Part shown: positions 45,702 to 55,038 of the stretch, piece by piece
Layout: every line of letters starts with the position of its first letter
How positions within the stretch are numbered: position 1 is the first letter of the stretch
From: Stieleria sp. JC731
Lineage (GTDB): Bacteria > Planctomycetota > Planctomycetia > Pirellulales > Pirellulaceae
Direction: 5' to 3'
Length of the DNA: 64,000 nt
Assembly (NCBI RefSeq): GCF_020966635.1
Contig: NZ_JAJKFQ010000029.1
Coordinates: forward strand, 496,001-560,000
Notes under the pieces: generated by a model
Told to the model about the DNA's origin: nothing
The model's database searches: none
What the model saw: the letters and a program-made list of their open reading frames with translations, nothing else
Position numbers and translations under genes: made by a program

Positions 45702-47021
45702 CTAATTCGGTGGATCGATCGAGAACTCGGTGCGATAGAACGATCCTGGCTGAATCATCAACCGAGTTGGATCCACAAAACCGGGTGGAACGTTTTCGAT
45801 GACTTCGTCGTACGACTGAATCGATAGGTCACCCCACAGGCTCAAACGATCGCAGATCACGGCTCCGGTGATTGCCAGCGGCGAACCGTCGGTTCGTGGA
45901 AAGCAATCGATGTCATCGCTGCTATAAACAATGCCTCGAAGCGACGTCGGAAACTGATCACCAACCACCGTGTTTTGATCAAAACCGCGATAGGGCGTCG
46001 ACGGAGGATTGAAGTTCGCGCCGACAACCGATTCATCCAAGATCGGATTCACGTCATAAAACCTGACCGGTGAATCGGTCACCAGTAGGGCACCTGGTGA
46101 CTCCCAACAGATCCCGCCTGTCACAAGGATCTGATCGGCATCTCGAACGACAAGCGTGCCTTCGATTCTTGACTGAGTGATTGTTAGGTCGCTTCCGTTC
46201 GCATCAATCCAATAGATTCCCTGCGGATTGACTTCGCCGAAGCTGTTCTCACTTGCGGAAATCACCGCCCCGTAGATGGCTCGGTCGGAGTTATGAATTG
46301 GCAGCGATGACATCGGAATCTCAGTGCCTAGGTCTTCGCACCTCTGGACGATGTCATGATCCACGACGGCGATATCATCGGCGGTTGATCCACCCACGGT
46401 TGAAACTCCGATGTAACCGTCGCAGTGAAGCCTTGGTGAGACAATCATTCCGTTTGTCGACGTCCAACAATTGTCCCCCACCTGAACCTCGCGTTCAGAC
46501 ATCAGGGTCGCGTGCTCCAATCGGAGATCGTCCATTACGGTGATGCCATATCGAAGCCACGACAAAGGTTCGCCGGCAGGAATGAGCTTGGCACCAACAG
46601 CAGCACGTGCGTGCCCCAAGGTCACAAAAGCGACGACGTCGACTTCATCAAAGCTGTCATCGTCCAAATCACCATCAGCATCGTTAAGCACCATTGCCGC
46701 AAAAGAATTCGGTCTGCCGGACAACGATTCGGCATCCACCCAACCGTTCACTTCGCCCGCATCAAATTCGTCTCGCCACTGCGGTGTCTGCGATAGGATT
46801 TCGCTGACTACCGCCAAACTCGATTCCCCCAAACGCAGTGCGGCACGGCGATCGCCTTCACCTGATGCTGTTCGCAGTCGAGACGTGTGAATCGAAAATG
46901 CTGTCGCGATTGCACCGGCGACAATCAAAGACGTAAACATGACGGCGATGTAGAGATATCCATTCCGCCGCCGCTTTCGTGGCCTCAATCGATTGTTCAT
47001 TGTGTCGCGTTTAATTGTCAT
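45702..47021 (-). CDS. pseudopilin-operon minor component (PilX/GspK-like N-terminus)
   Basis: 439 residues. A short basic leader, then one N-terminal membrane helix (GYLYIAVMFTSLIVAGAIAT), then a Ser/Arg helix (TSRLRTASGEGDRRAALRLG) typical of PilX/GspK-like minor pseudopilins. The canonical GFTLxE site is absent. The rest is a long beta-rich passenger without a recognised domain (LTITQSRIEGTLVVRDADQI-type parallel repeats). It is the last of four consecutive leftward pilin-type genes, 14 bases after the GspI-like gene. It may be the tip-capping or surface-exposed piece. An ATG seven codons further in (47000) is an alternative start. Confidence 0.75.
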   Translation of the reverse strand: MTIKRDTMNNRLRPRKRRRNGYLYIAVMFTSLIVAGAIATAFSIHTSRLRTASGEGDRRAALRLGESSLAVVSEILSQTPQWRDEFDAGEVNGWVDAESLSGRPNSFAAMVLNDADGDLDDDSFDEVDVVAFVTLGHARAAVGAKLIPAGEPLSWLRYGITVMDDLRLEHATLMSEREVQVGDNCWTSTNGMIVSPRLHCDGYIGVSTVGGSTADDIAVVDHDIVQRCEDLGTEIPMSSLPIHNSDRAIYGAVISASENSFGEVNPQGIYWIDANGSDLTITQSRIEGTLVVRDADQILVTGGICWESPGALLVTDSPVRFYDVNPILDESVVGANFNPPSTPYRGFDQNTVVGDQFPTSLRGIVYSSDDIDCFPRTDGSPLAITGAVICDRLSLWGDLSIQSYDEVIENVPPGFVDPTRLMIQPGSFYRTEFSIDPPN

Positions 47022-47035
47022 CGCATGTCATCGGA

Positions 47036-47653
47036 TCAAAAAGTCGATGGCCGGTTGCGATGCGGCACCAAGACATCGGTTTGCTGCCCACCAGATAATT
47101 GCAATCGGACGCGTTGTAGACGAAGGTGATTTACGTCGTTCCGTACGCCTTGCCCGTTGCGTGCCACGATTCCGCGTCGAACGATCTGCATGCCATCTGA
47201 ATCCGTCACGGTCACATCGATGATTCGTAGCGGATTGTTTAGATCAGAAGTCGCCTCAGGAAAAACGGTCTGTAGACGTGCCGGTGAAACAGCGACCTGA
47301 ACAGTCCAACCTTCATACCCGGGCATCGGTTGTCCATCACGAAACGTCGGCGTGCTCTGGGTCCATCCTTGATAGTCATCCAGGTCGTCCATCACACGTT
47401 GCGATGTTTCATCATCCTCGACACCAAGCTGTTGATTTCCGTCGGGGTCGACAAAATGCAACACGGAGATTTCATCTAAAAAGTACCCGGCAAGCCGCTG
47501 TGCCTTGGAATGAAAGACATCTTCGTTCCGCTGACGAAGCAGATTCGCAGATGCAGATAGCGAAATTACCAGGATGCCGGAGACGAGGATTAAAGAGACG
47601 ACGACTTCCAACATCGTCAAACCCTTTCGCCGTGAGCGGTTGCTGTTGATCAT
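47036..47653 (-). CDS. prepilin-type pseudopilin (GspI-like)
   Basis: 205 residues. A type IV prepilin signal at the N-terminus: basic leader RSRRKGLTMLEVVVSLILVS, with processing expected after Gly and Glu at +5. The hydrophobic helix continues, then a soluble domain. The position in the operon and the size fit a minor pseudopilin such as GspI/V. The start overlaps the upstream gene's stop by four bases (ATGA), implying coupled translation. It should enter the inner membrane and be processed by a prepilin peptidase encoded elsewhere. Confidence 0.85.
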   Translation of the reverse strand: MINSNRSRRKGLTMLEVVVSLILVSGILVISLSASANLLRQRNEDVFHSKAQRLAGYFLDEISVLHFVDPDGNQQLGVEDDETSQRVMDDLDDYQGWTQSTPTFRDGQPMPGYEGWTVQVAVSPARLQTVFPEATSDLNNPLRIIDVTVTDSDGMQIVRRGIVARNGQGVRNDVNHLRLQRVRLQLSGGQQTDVLVPHRNRPSTF

Positions 47654-48735
47654 GGGTTGGCCCCTTCGACTTCAACGGCCATCGTTACCCAATCGGTCGA
47701 ATATCGGTGCTGGACTCTTGGCGTGAATTCCAAACTCGGCAGCGGTCCGGTTCGAAAGGTGGTCGCCAGCGTGCATGCGCCGTACGTCCATGGCGATCCA
47801 GTGACAACCGCAGCATCATTGAAACCTGACAGCCTTGTCCCCGAGTCATAAAACGGGTGACCGGCGGCGGCAAAGAAGTTCAGGTTCAAAGTACCTGTGT
47901 CGATCGTCGAGGAATTCTCAATCGCGGCCGGATGGGTCGAAGCAACACTTTGGTCGGAACTGCCGTAACTCGCCCCTGCCCATCCGAACGGCCAATTGCT
48001 TTTCGGATTTTCGATGGCCAACATGACCGCGGCGACATCGGCATAGGGATAAAAACCGATTGTCAAGTTGCTGGGCGTCGCATCCTCTTTATAGGAATAG
48101 TCTGTGGCAATTCCGATATAGTTCCCTGCGGTGTAATGACTTCGCGTCCATCCGCTCGACAACGGAAGCACATCAAAGGTATTGCGAAAACCACAAACAA
48201 CCATCAACAAATCACCCGTTCTCGCTCCGTCAGGGACTTGAATGGTCAGCGCTGAATCCGCAGATCCAGTTGTCTGTGCGGTGGTGAAATCACGGATTCG
48301 CGGACGCACGTTCGACTGCGTTGCAAGCTCGGCAGCATTTAAACTGTCGGTATAGTTTGTCGCGGACGGCGACTGTGAAGAGAGCACCTGGACGTTTCCG
48401 CCAACCGAACGTGTCAGTTGATCATTTCCGGTTTGATAGAGCACAGATTCGATGGTGCCGGTCGAATCAGGACGCTCAATCAAAACCGTTGTCGGCCCGA
48501 GAATCTGAAAAGTCGATGCGTAACGAAGATCTGTATGAAGCTGATCTTCGATTCGCTTCGCTTGCCCGACTTCGACATCCTCACTCGCGTCATCGAGAAC
48601 ATCAATTGAAACGCCAACGCTGGTTGCCAAACCAAGAAGCAATATGGTTGCCGAAGTCACGGCGCTAACCAACTCAATCAGCGTGTAGGCGCTGCGAAAT
48701 GTCCTTTGGTGCATCCAGCTAAAACGTCTCAACAT
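47650..48735 (-). CDS. prepilin-type pseudopilin (GspJ-like) with an added adhesin-like domain
   Basis: 361 residues. N-terminal prepilin helix with the TLIELVSAV motif (SAYTLIELVSAVTSATILLL), followed by a usual pilin body to about residue 145. The C-terminal 200 residues differ: TIQVPDGARTGDLLMVVCGF, SGWTRSHYTAGNYIGIATDY, ADVAAVMLAIENP. This pattern recurs in bacterial surface proteins and phage fibres (GDLL, SGWT, AVMLAIE) and looks like a grafted beta-sandwich domain. It starts eight bases after the preceding gene's stop and overlaps the GspI-like gene. It may let the pseudopilus bind a surface or substrate; this is inference. Confidence 0.8.
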   Translation of the reverse strand: MLRRFSWMHQRTFRSAYTLIELVSAVTSATILLLGLATSVGVSIDVLDDASEDVEVGQAKRIEDQLHTDLRYASTFQILGPTTVLIERPDSTGTIESVLYQTGNDQLTRSVGGNVQVLSSQSPSATNYTDSLNAAELATQSNVRPRIRDFTTAQTTGSADSALTIQVPDGARTGDLLMVVCGFRNTFDVLPLSSGWTRSHYTAGNYIGIATDYSYKEDATPSNLTIGFYPYADVAAVMLAIENPKSNWPFGWAGASYGSSDQSVASTHPAAIENSSTIDTGTLNLNFFAAAGHPFYDSGTRLSGFNDAAVVTGSPWTYGACTLATTFRTGPLPSLEFTPRVQHRYSTDWVTMAVEVEGANP

Positions 48736-48742
48736 CCCAGCC

Positions 48743-49276
48743 TCAATCTAGGAATTCAATGACGTCATTGTCTGTTGGAACGACGATGACTTCGTTGCCT
48801 CTGGAATTGAAGCGAACGTCATATCCTTCGTTCCCGGAGACCACACGGATGATTCCCATCGACATCAGTTGATCGTTCACGATCGGACGACCGTCAAAGT
48901 CAAACACCATGGACAATCGCGAATCAAAAGAAGCGTACAGATTGATGGTAGAGTCGTACGCCGTCCGCAGGTTCAACTGAATTGTCGTTCCCGGAGTGGA
49001 GGACGCATCCACGTTGGTGCTGATTACCGCGCACTGTTCCGGATCGACGGTCAGATTCGCCGTTCTACCTTCGGTGATCGCGACGGACTGGACGTAGCGA
49101 ACGGTGTCGGCGATTTCTAATGCGGCATGTCGCAATTGACGATGCTGCAAAGTGCTCGCGAAACGTGGGGTGCTGATCGCGGCCAACAGACCGACAAATA
49201 ACACAACGACCGTCAGTTCTAGAAACGTGACGCCGCGTCGACGAGAAGGCATGGCGTGGGCAGACATCGCTGGCAC
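48743..49276 (-). CDS. prepilin-type pseudopilin (GspH/FimT-like)
   Basis: 177 residues. The signal RRRGVTFLELTVVVLFVGLL is a type IV prepilin leader with Glu at +5. Downstream, LRHAALEIADTVRYVQSVAI is the FimT/GspH helix. It is the first gene of the four-gene pseudopilin operon and the likely anchor of the set. In-frame ATGs at codons 4 and 9 are alternatives; the first was kept. No GspD, E, F or prepilin peptidase gene is nearby, so the export machine must lie elsewhere in the genome. Confidence 0.85.
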   Translation of the reverse strand: MPAMSAHAMPSRRRGVTFLELTVVVLFVGLLAAISTPRFASTLQHRQLRHAALEIADTVRYVQSVAITEGRTANLTVDPEQCAVISTNVDASSTPGTTIQLNLRTAYDSTINLYASFDSRLSMVFDFDGRPIVNDQLMSMGIIRVVSGNEGYDVRFNSRGNEVIVVPTDNDVIEFLD

Positions 49277-49525
49277 TCATTCGAATAGGAAGCCATCGAT
49301 GGATGCTGTCGATGCATCCAATCAGGTGAGGGTCTTCCCTAAACTTAGGTCAGCTTCAGCGATAAACGACGACGCTTGAGAACGGATTGGAAGGAAATTC
49401 GGTTGATCGCGGCGAGACGCGACTGTTGCGATCGAATCGACCGCTACAACGCGCATCACCGGGCTGGATCCACGGCGCCACCCAACCGTTTTCACGAAGG
49501 TGCGCGTCCCGTCTGAATCGTCGCT

Positions 49526-52500
49526 CTAGCTGGCCACCCGGCTTCCATCCCACCATGCGTCGTTTCGATCCCAAACTTCATCTGGGATGTTCTCTTCCAT
49601 GTCGGCGCTAGCGTATCCCTCATCTTTGGAACGATACGATCCGTTGATCTTCGCCGCCGCGCGTTCGTCTTCGCTGATCTGGCCATCGGCCGGTTCTCGC
49701 TGATACCAAGCCCAACCGATCGAGGGACGCTGGTTATTGACCGGCAGCTCCTCTTCATCCTCGTATTCATCTTCAAATGAATCGAGATGCCGCTCGATAA
49801 CGATCGGCCTGATTCGCTGTGGCTTCGGCTTGGGAAGCGGCTTTTCGGGACGAGGTTTTTCAACGGCCTTCGGTTCAGGTTTCGGTTCCGGCTGCGGCTC
49901 AGGCTGGGGCTCAGGTTCTGGCGGTGCGATAGCTACCGGCTCGGGTTCGGGCTCAACGACAGGTTCCGGTTCGGGTGCTGGCTCTGGCTCAGGCTCCAAT
50001 TCGGCGACCTCTTCGTATTCCGGCTCCTCTTCGTACTCGTCTTCCAGCTCTTCGTATTCAGCGACTTCTTCCTCATAGATTTCTTCGGCGGGTTCCAGAA
50101 TCGTCGCGCGGCCTGGTGCCCCTTGGGCTGGCAGTTGTCGCACTTCGACGCCGATGGAATGGAAGATGTCAACGATGTGTGCGTGACATGTAAACATCAG
50201 GACTTGATGCCCCAGCTCGGCAAATGTTTGCAGCGTTTCGGCCGCATGCAGTGCACGATCACCATCGAAGTTCACGAGGACATCGTCGAGGATTAGAGGC
50301 AGCATGACTCCGCGTCTTGCGTACGCGGCAGCCAACGACAAACGCAGAGCGATGAAGACCGCTTCGCGTGTCCCGCGACTGAGCACTTCGAGCGCCAACG
50401 ATTTGTCATCTTTCGTATCGACTTTCAGTTGGTTGGTGCCCAGCGGCGTCCAAATGCGTGTGTACTTTCCGCCGGTGAGCTGAGCCAAGAACGACGATGC
50501 TTCTCGTAAAGTCTCTGGCTGACGCTCACGTTCGAACTTTCCGCAGACTTCTTCAACGAGGCAACTTGCTGTCGCTAGAGTCTGCCAGCGTCGGGCGATC
50601 GTTTCGACCTTTCGATTGACGCACCCAAGTTCAAGCTGCACGACGGTCAACCGGCTGTCATCGGCCAAGTGCTTCATGTCCGCAGCGGACTCGCCAACCT
50701 GGGTTTGCAAGGTCGCGATTCGTTGCTGTGTTTCGGTGATACGTCCTGACAAACCGTCCCAACGTTTCTCCAAATCAGAAGCAGTCGCCCCATCAATTTG
50801 CTGCGCGATGTCGTCGTACTTCAAGGATGTTCCGATCATCGAACGGATCTGTTTGTCGATTCCGCCAAACTGATCACGAAGCTCCACCAAACTCGCTTTG
50901 CTGTCGACCATTTGGTAGAACTGCTCGGCAGTCGCGACACCGCATTTCGCCCACAAAGCACGACGTTGTTGTTCGCCACGCTGAATCGACCTGAAATAGG
51001 CAGCGTGCTGACGCTTGTACTGGGAATCTTGTTCCTTCAATTCACGCCGGCGTTTGATCCAGTGCTGCTGACGCGACAGCTCTTCTTGCAGATGGTTCAG
51101 CTGATCCAAAGGCCCACTTCGAGTGGGACGCTTGGCTTGTTCTGCATATTTCGAAGGCAACGCGTCTTTGTTGTCCTCGTCATTGGCGGCCTCCGCCTTT
51201 TGGTCTTCTTCGCTGATTTCTAGTGATTCGAGGTAAAGCTGCTCGATTCGTTTTGCCAAACCTTGTCGTTCGTTTTGGCGTTCTTCACGTTCCTTTTGCA
51301 GCTCTTCCAAACGACGCAGGCTACCTTGCAGCGTTTCATAACCTTCGCTGAGCTTTCGGACGCTACGAGGTGACATCGATTCGGCAAGACCAAGCTTTCG
51401 TAGTGTTGCCGACCATTCTCGACGAGCTTGCTTGAGCTGCTCAGCCGCTTTGACCGCTTTGGCTCGGGCCGTTTCATACGATTGTTGTGCGGCTGCCTGC
51501 GCATGGTACGTTGGCACCATGTTTTCCAATTCCGCGATCAGCGTTTCCGCATGACGGACACGTAGCTCGATCGGATGATTGCTGCCGGGAAGCTCGCTGT
51601 TGACTTCATCTTCTTCCGCTTCTAATTCGCGAATCTGACGACGAAGCGTTTCGATTTGTCGATCGCACTCTTCGCGATCAAGCGCGGTCGCACGTTGCCC
51701 GTTCTGTTTGCTTAGAAAGTAAACGGCCAGCGACATCAAACCGAAGAACAACCACAGCATCCCCGCTGTTGGCGTGGGATCACCAGTGAGGAACCAGGTG
51801 ACACCCAAGAGGTGAGAAAATGCGACGATCAGACAGCTGCCGCCGACAACAAACGGCAGCCCCATCAAGAGCAGACGATCGATCGGCAAGACTTCCGCAG
51901 TTGACAAATCGACCGATTCATTTTCGAGCGATCGATAATGTCGCTTCAGTTTTTCGATGTGCTCTTCAAGTTGCTTTGCCCGACGAAGCGTTGCAAGATG
52001 CGAGTTTTCTTCGCGGATCGCTTGTTGCAGATCTTTCGAGCGAGTTCGGTTCAGAACTTCGCCCATTTCTTCGGCGAGATGCTCCGATCGCTTTTTGTAT
52101 TCGGCCCCTTCGCTTCGTGATTGCTTGAGAACGAATAGATGTTCCTTGACCCGCTTCGCAGGACCCGAGAGCGCGCCTAGGTTTTGCCGCGACAGGTCAG
52201 GCATTTGCGACGAGTCGCCTTTGACCAGCGCGTCGCGGTCTTCTTCACTGATCCCTAGACGTTCCGCGTCGGCAAAGAGTTGCTGACGTGCCTTGCCAAT
52301 CTGGGCATCGACTTTTTCAATCTGCTGCTCAAGTGCTTCGACCCAGGTCGCCTGTTCGGCGGCGGCCTCGATACGCCCCTGCAGTTCCAACATCCGTGGA
52401 CTGACGGGCAGTTGCGATGCTTTTTCACGCAGCGCACGCCGCTTGCCTTTGACCTCATCCAGCTTTGCTCGACGATCTTCGATCATCGCATCGATTTGCA

Positions 52501-53353
52501 CCAATTGGCCCGGTGCCTCATCGGGAAGCAGTGTTTCCGCTTCGATCTCGCGAATCTGCTTGGCCAATTCAGCGCGTTCGGTCCATTTATCGAGCACGCT
52601 GACCGCGGTTTCGACTTGCTTGGTTTCACGTTCCATGGAAACCAGACGGCTTTGCAAATCTTGAATTTCTTGCTGCTGCGATTGCCGAAGACTGGCAAGC
52701 TCGCTGTACCGGCGGCTATGACCGGTCAGTTTGGTCACTTCGTCACGAAGTTGCTCGCGTTTGCGAAGCAGCGATTCCAGCTTATCGGCATCGGCGTTGG
52801 CTTTTTCTTTGCTTCCACCGATCAGCTGTTTGCGACCGAGCCGCAAAGAACGGATCACGTCAACCAAAGAAACACGATCCAAGCCGCTGGACAACTTGTA
52901 CAACTCGTCGGCTGCGGCGGTGTCGTCCAAGGTGTTGAGTTCTTGAAGTTCGCGCATGCCGATGGCGAAGACATTCGTAAAGATCGCTTCGTCGATTTGC
53001 CCCAGCAGCATCGTCAGGCGGTGCTGTCCTTGGACCAATCCGTCCTGACCGGCAACCGACAGTTGCCCAACGGCACCTTCATCGGTCAACTTCGCGTGGC
53101 GACGGATGTGGTAGCCGCCACCGGGACCGGTAACACGAATCGCTCCGCCAGGCGTCCCGCCATGGATCGGCGGCAGGTATTTTTCACGTCGGTCGGGGGT
53201 GAATCCGTAAAGCATTGAACGCAAGTACTGCATGACAGTCGTCTTGCCGGCCTCGTTGGGGCCGTAAAACAAGGTCATGCCGTCTTGTAGTGAGTCAACG
53301 CTCAGTCCGGTCCAAACGCCGAAACCGTCGATGTGCAGGTCTTTGACTTTCAT
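49526..53353 (-). CDS. SbcC/YhaN-like SMC-type ATPase with central membrane segments and acidic tail
   Basis: 1275 residues from the ATG at 53353. The frame extends five codons to a TTG, but the ATG overlaps the upstream stop as ATGA, so it is preferred. Walker A is GPNEAGKTT (31-39). Long coiled coils flank the centre (AEQLKQARREWSATLRKLG). Around residues 490-540 are two hydrophobic helices (LLLMGLPFVVGGSCLIVAF and GMLWLFFGLMSLAVYFLSK) that would anchor it in the membrane. The ABC signature LSRGTREAVFIALRLSLA and Walker B LPLILDDVLVNFD follow near residue 1000. The last 200 residues are a Glu/Pro tail. Partner of the phosphoesterase upstream. DNA repair or envelope-linked DNA processing is inferred. 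Confidence 0.85.
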   Translation of the reverse strand: MKVKDLHIDGFGVWTGLSVDSLQDGMTLFYGPNEAGKTTVMQYLRSMLYGFTPDRREKYLPPIHGGTPGGAIRVTGPGGGYHIRRHAKLTDEGAVGQLSVAGQDGLVQGQHRLTMLLGQIDEAIFTNVFAIGMRELQELNTLDDTAAADELYKLSSGLDRVSLVDVIRSLRLGRKQLIGGSKEKANADADKLESLLRKREQLRDEVTKLTGHSRRYSELASLRQSQQQEIQDLQSRLVSMERETKQVETAVSVLDKWTERAELAKQIREIEAETLLPDEAPGQLVQIDAMIEDRRAKLDEVKGKRRALREKASQLPVSPRMLELQGRIEAAAEQATWVEALEQQIEKVDAQIGKARQQLFADAERLGISEEDRDALVKGDSSQMPDLSRQNLGALSGPAKRVKEHLFVLKQSRSEGAEYKKRSEHLAEEMGEVLNRTRSKDLQQAIREENSHLATLRRAKQLEEHIEKLKRHYRSLENESVDLSTAEVLPIDRLLLMGLPFVVGGSCLIVAFSHLLGVTWFLTGDPTPTAGMLWLFFGLMSLAVYFLSKQNGQRATALDREECDRQIETLRRQIRELEAEEDEVNSELPGSNHPIELRVRHAETLIAELENMVPTYHAQAAAQQSYETARAKAVKAAEQLKQARREWSATLRKLGLAESMSPRSVRKLSEGYETLQGSLRRLEELQKEREERQNERQGLAKRIEQLYLESLEISEEDQKAEAANDEDNKDALPSKYAEQAKRPTRSGPLDQLNHLQEELSRQQHWIKRRRELKEQDSQYKRQHAAYFRSIQRGEQQRRALWAKCGVATAEQFYQMVDSKASLVELRDQFGGIDKQIRSMIGTSLKYDDIAQQIDGATASDLEKRWDGLSGRITETQQRIATLQTQVGESAADMKHLADDSRLTVVQLELGCVNRKVETIARRWQTLATASCLVEEVCGKFERERQPETLREASSFLAQLTGGKYTRIWTPLGTNQLKVDTKDDKSLALEVLSRGTREAVFIALRLSLAAAYARRGVMLPLILDDVLVNFDGDRALHAAETLQTFAELGHQVLMFTCHAHIVDIFHSIGVEVRQLPAQGAPGRATILEPAEEIYEEEVAEYEELEDEYEEEPEYEEVAELEPEPEPAPEPEPVVEPEPEPVAIAPPEPEPQPEPQPEPKPEPKAVEKPRPEKPLPKPKPQRIRPIVIERHLDSFEDEYEDEEELPVNNQRPSIGWAWYQREPADGQISEDERAAAKINGSYRSKDEGYASADMEENIPDEVWDRNDAWWDGSRVAS

Positions 53354-54594
53354 GATTGATTTACCCAATCTGGCTTGCCGCCTCGAAGCAATTCGACGCC
53401 GAGCAGTGTTGCCTGGTCCAGCGTTTCCTGTTTGTTGTTTGCTGGGATCTCAGCCAGCATGGTGGTGGTCGAAGTCGGCAAACCTGGATGCTCTTCGGTC
53501 ATCGGCAACAGGTTGAATGCCTTCGCTTCGCCCTTGCGATGGTCAGCAACGACTCGCAAGTAATCGCCCAAGATCGTGTCCTCGTCGTACCAGCTCTTGG
53601 GATACTTTTGTGGCGGACGAATTCGCAAACTTGTTGACCACGCGGCGGGTGCACCGTGTCCGTATTCACGCTGGATCCAGTCCAACAGGGACTCGCTATC
53701 ACCGACTCGGCCCATCAGTTCGCTGCTGTCGATCCCGATGTCCCAGCCGATGATCAAGTGACGCCCACCTGCATCGTGCTGCAATCGCACGATTCGCTCA
53801 CCGATCAGATTTTCGATCGTGCCAACGCCAGCGACATCCGCCGAATCCAATTTGATGTTTTCGTAGCGGAAAACGTCGCATGGCATTTCACTGACGCGCA
53901 CGTTTTGGTCAGCATCGACGTCGATGATGGAAAAGCCGTGTGGGCCGGCCTCTTTTAGACTCCGCCCTTGAGGACTGCCGGCGAAGACCGCGACGATACC
54001 TTCGCTGTCTTCAAGTTCCAGCCGATTGTGACGGCCGCCCAAACACCAGAAATCGAAACGCGTTTCCGCCAAGGTTTCCGTGGTCGCGTCACCATGACCG
54101 ACACCGATCGTGAACTCGTCACTGCTTTCGGTTTGAAATCCCGGCATGTGCAATGAAGATCGCCCGTCGCTGCTGCGGCCAACGAGCCGACAGATAGCGC
54201 GGCCACCGCGAACCACGTTAACCGCGGTCGCTCGATCACGAGAAAACATCGTCACATTTGGCGGAAACACACATGCGTCCGGCCATTGCTGAGGATCGTC
54301 GGCGGTCCCCGCAGCCCAATACACTGGCGTTTTCGCCTTGTTGAGCTTTTCAAACTGAGTCAGCAAACGGTTGATGCCGTAAGGCCCAGCAGAACTGGGG
54401 TTGAGCAGATCACCGGTCAACAGAACGAAGTCGATATTGTTCGAAAGCGCAGCATCAAATACCGCGTCCATCGCCTGGTGCGGTGCCAAAGCCATTTGAT
54501 CTTTCAACGGCGGAGGCAGTTCATCCAAATCCCCAAGCGGCTTTTCTAAATGAAAGTCGCTGGCATGGATGAATCGAAAAGATTCGCCCGGCAT
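53350..54594 (-). CDS. SbcD/YhaO-like metallophosphoesterase with degenerate metal motifs
   Basis: 414 residues, classic calcineurin-like start HASDFHL (10-16, D-x-H motif) and LLTGDLL (58-64, GD motif). The third motif, normally GNHD, reads AGTADDPQQW, and the GH-x-H motif is CLGGRHNRLE, so some metal ligands are lost. GHGD (IGVGHGDATTE) is kept. Nuclease activity is therefore in doubt and a structural or regulatory role is possible. The stop overlaps the SMC-like gene start (ATGA), and a strong GGAGG lies six bases before the ATG. The pair matches the SbcCD or YhaNO organisation. Confidence 0.82.
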   Translation of the reverse strand: MPGESFRFIHASDFHLEKPLGDLDELPPPLKDQMALAPHQAMDAVFDAALSNNIDFVLLTGDLLNPSSAGPYGINRLLTQFEKLNKAKTPVYWAAGTADDPQQWPDACVFPPNVTMFSRDRATAVNVVRGGRAICRLVGRSSDGRSSLHMPGFQTESSDEFTIGVGHGDATTETLAETRFDFWCLGGRHNRLELEDSEGIVAVFAGSPQGRSLKEAGPHGFSIIDVDADQNVRVSEMPCDVFRYENIKLDSADVAGVGTIENLIGERIVRLQHDAGGRHLIIGWDIGIDSSELMGRVGDSESLLDWIQREYGHGAPAAWSTSLRIRPPQKYPKSWYDEDTILGDYLRVVADHRKGEAKAFNLLPMTEEHPGLPTSTTTMLAEIPANNKQETLDQATLLGVELLRGGKPDWVNQS

Positions 54595-55038
54595 CGGTTC
54601 CCTCCGTTATTGCTCGGCCAACACAAACGCGATCCAAATGTCGCGAATGATTCGTGTCGCTGGCGTGTGTTCCTCGTTTCAAACGATTGCCCGCAGACCC
54701 TTCATAGCTCTGCATCCTTGGCGATCGTTTGTCTGTTGCCCGACGGCCTGTCGGCCGCGCGGTTCTGCGAGTTTAACGAAAAGTTGAAAAAAGCACCAAG
54801 CCAGTTTTTCCCGCAATGCTAGCAACTGGAAACAGAAGCGATCGGGCCGCCGAAGTCAGACTTGATCACCAGCGAGACTTCAATTCACTTCGTTGACAAT
54901 CCTCAACGTCGCCTGCTTGGACGATTGGCAACGTCTTGTTGTTTTTGTGCAACTCGATGTGGCGTGATTGAACCGGCTTGACCTTGTCATGAAACCCTCG
55001 ATGACTTATTTACGGGCTCCGATTCGAATGGAAAAAGG
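54595..55038. other. divergent intergenic region
   Basis: 444 bases. The ribosome-binding site of the SbcD-like gene is at 54601-54605 (GGAGG on the minus strand). The AAAAGG of the TPR gene is at its right end. The short frames here show no family resemblance, and no strong hairpin was seen. Confidence 0.5.
54601..54605 (-). promoter_or_regulatory. strong ribosome-binding site of the SbcD-like gene
   Basis: GGAGG, six bases before the ATG at 54594. It is the clearest site in the window and fixes that start. Confidence 0.85.

Noticed and set aside
49850..50090. Repeat-rich DNA that could have been a CRISPR-like or tandem array
   Set aside because: The repetition is the coding DNA of a Glu/Pro protein tail in frame with the ATPase, not a spaced repeat array.
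53353..53368. TTG start of the SMC-like gene five codons upstream
   Set aside because: The ATG at 53353 gives the ATGA overlap with the phosphoesterase stop and matches the expected N-terminus.
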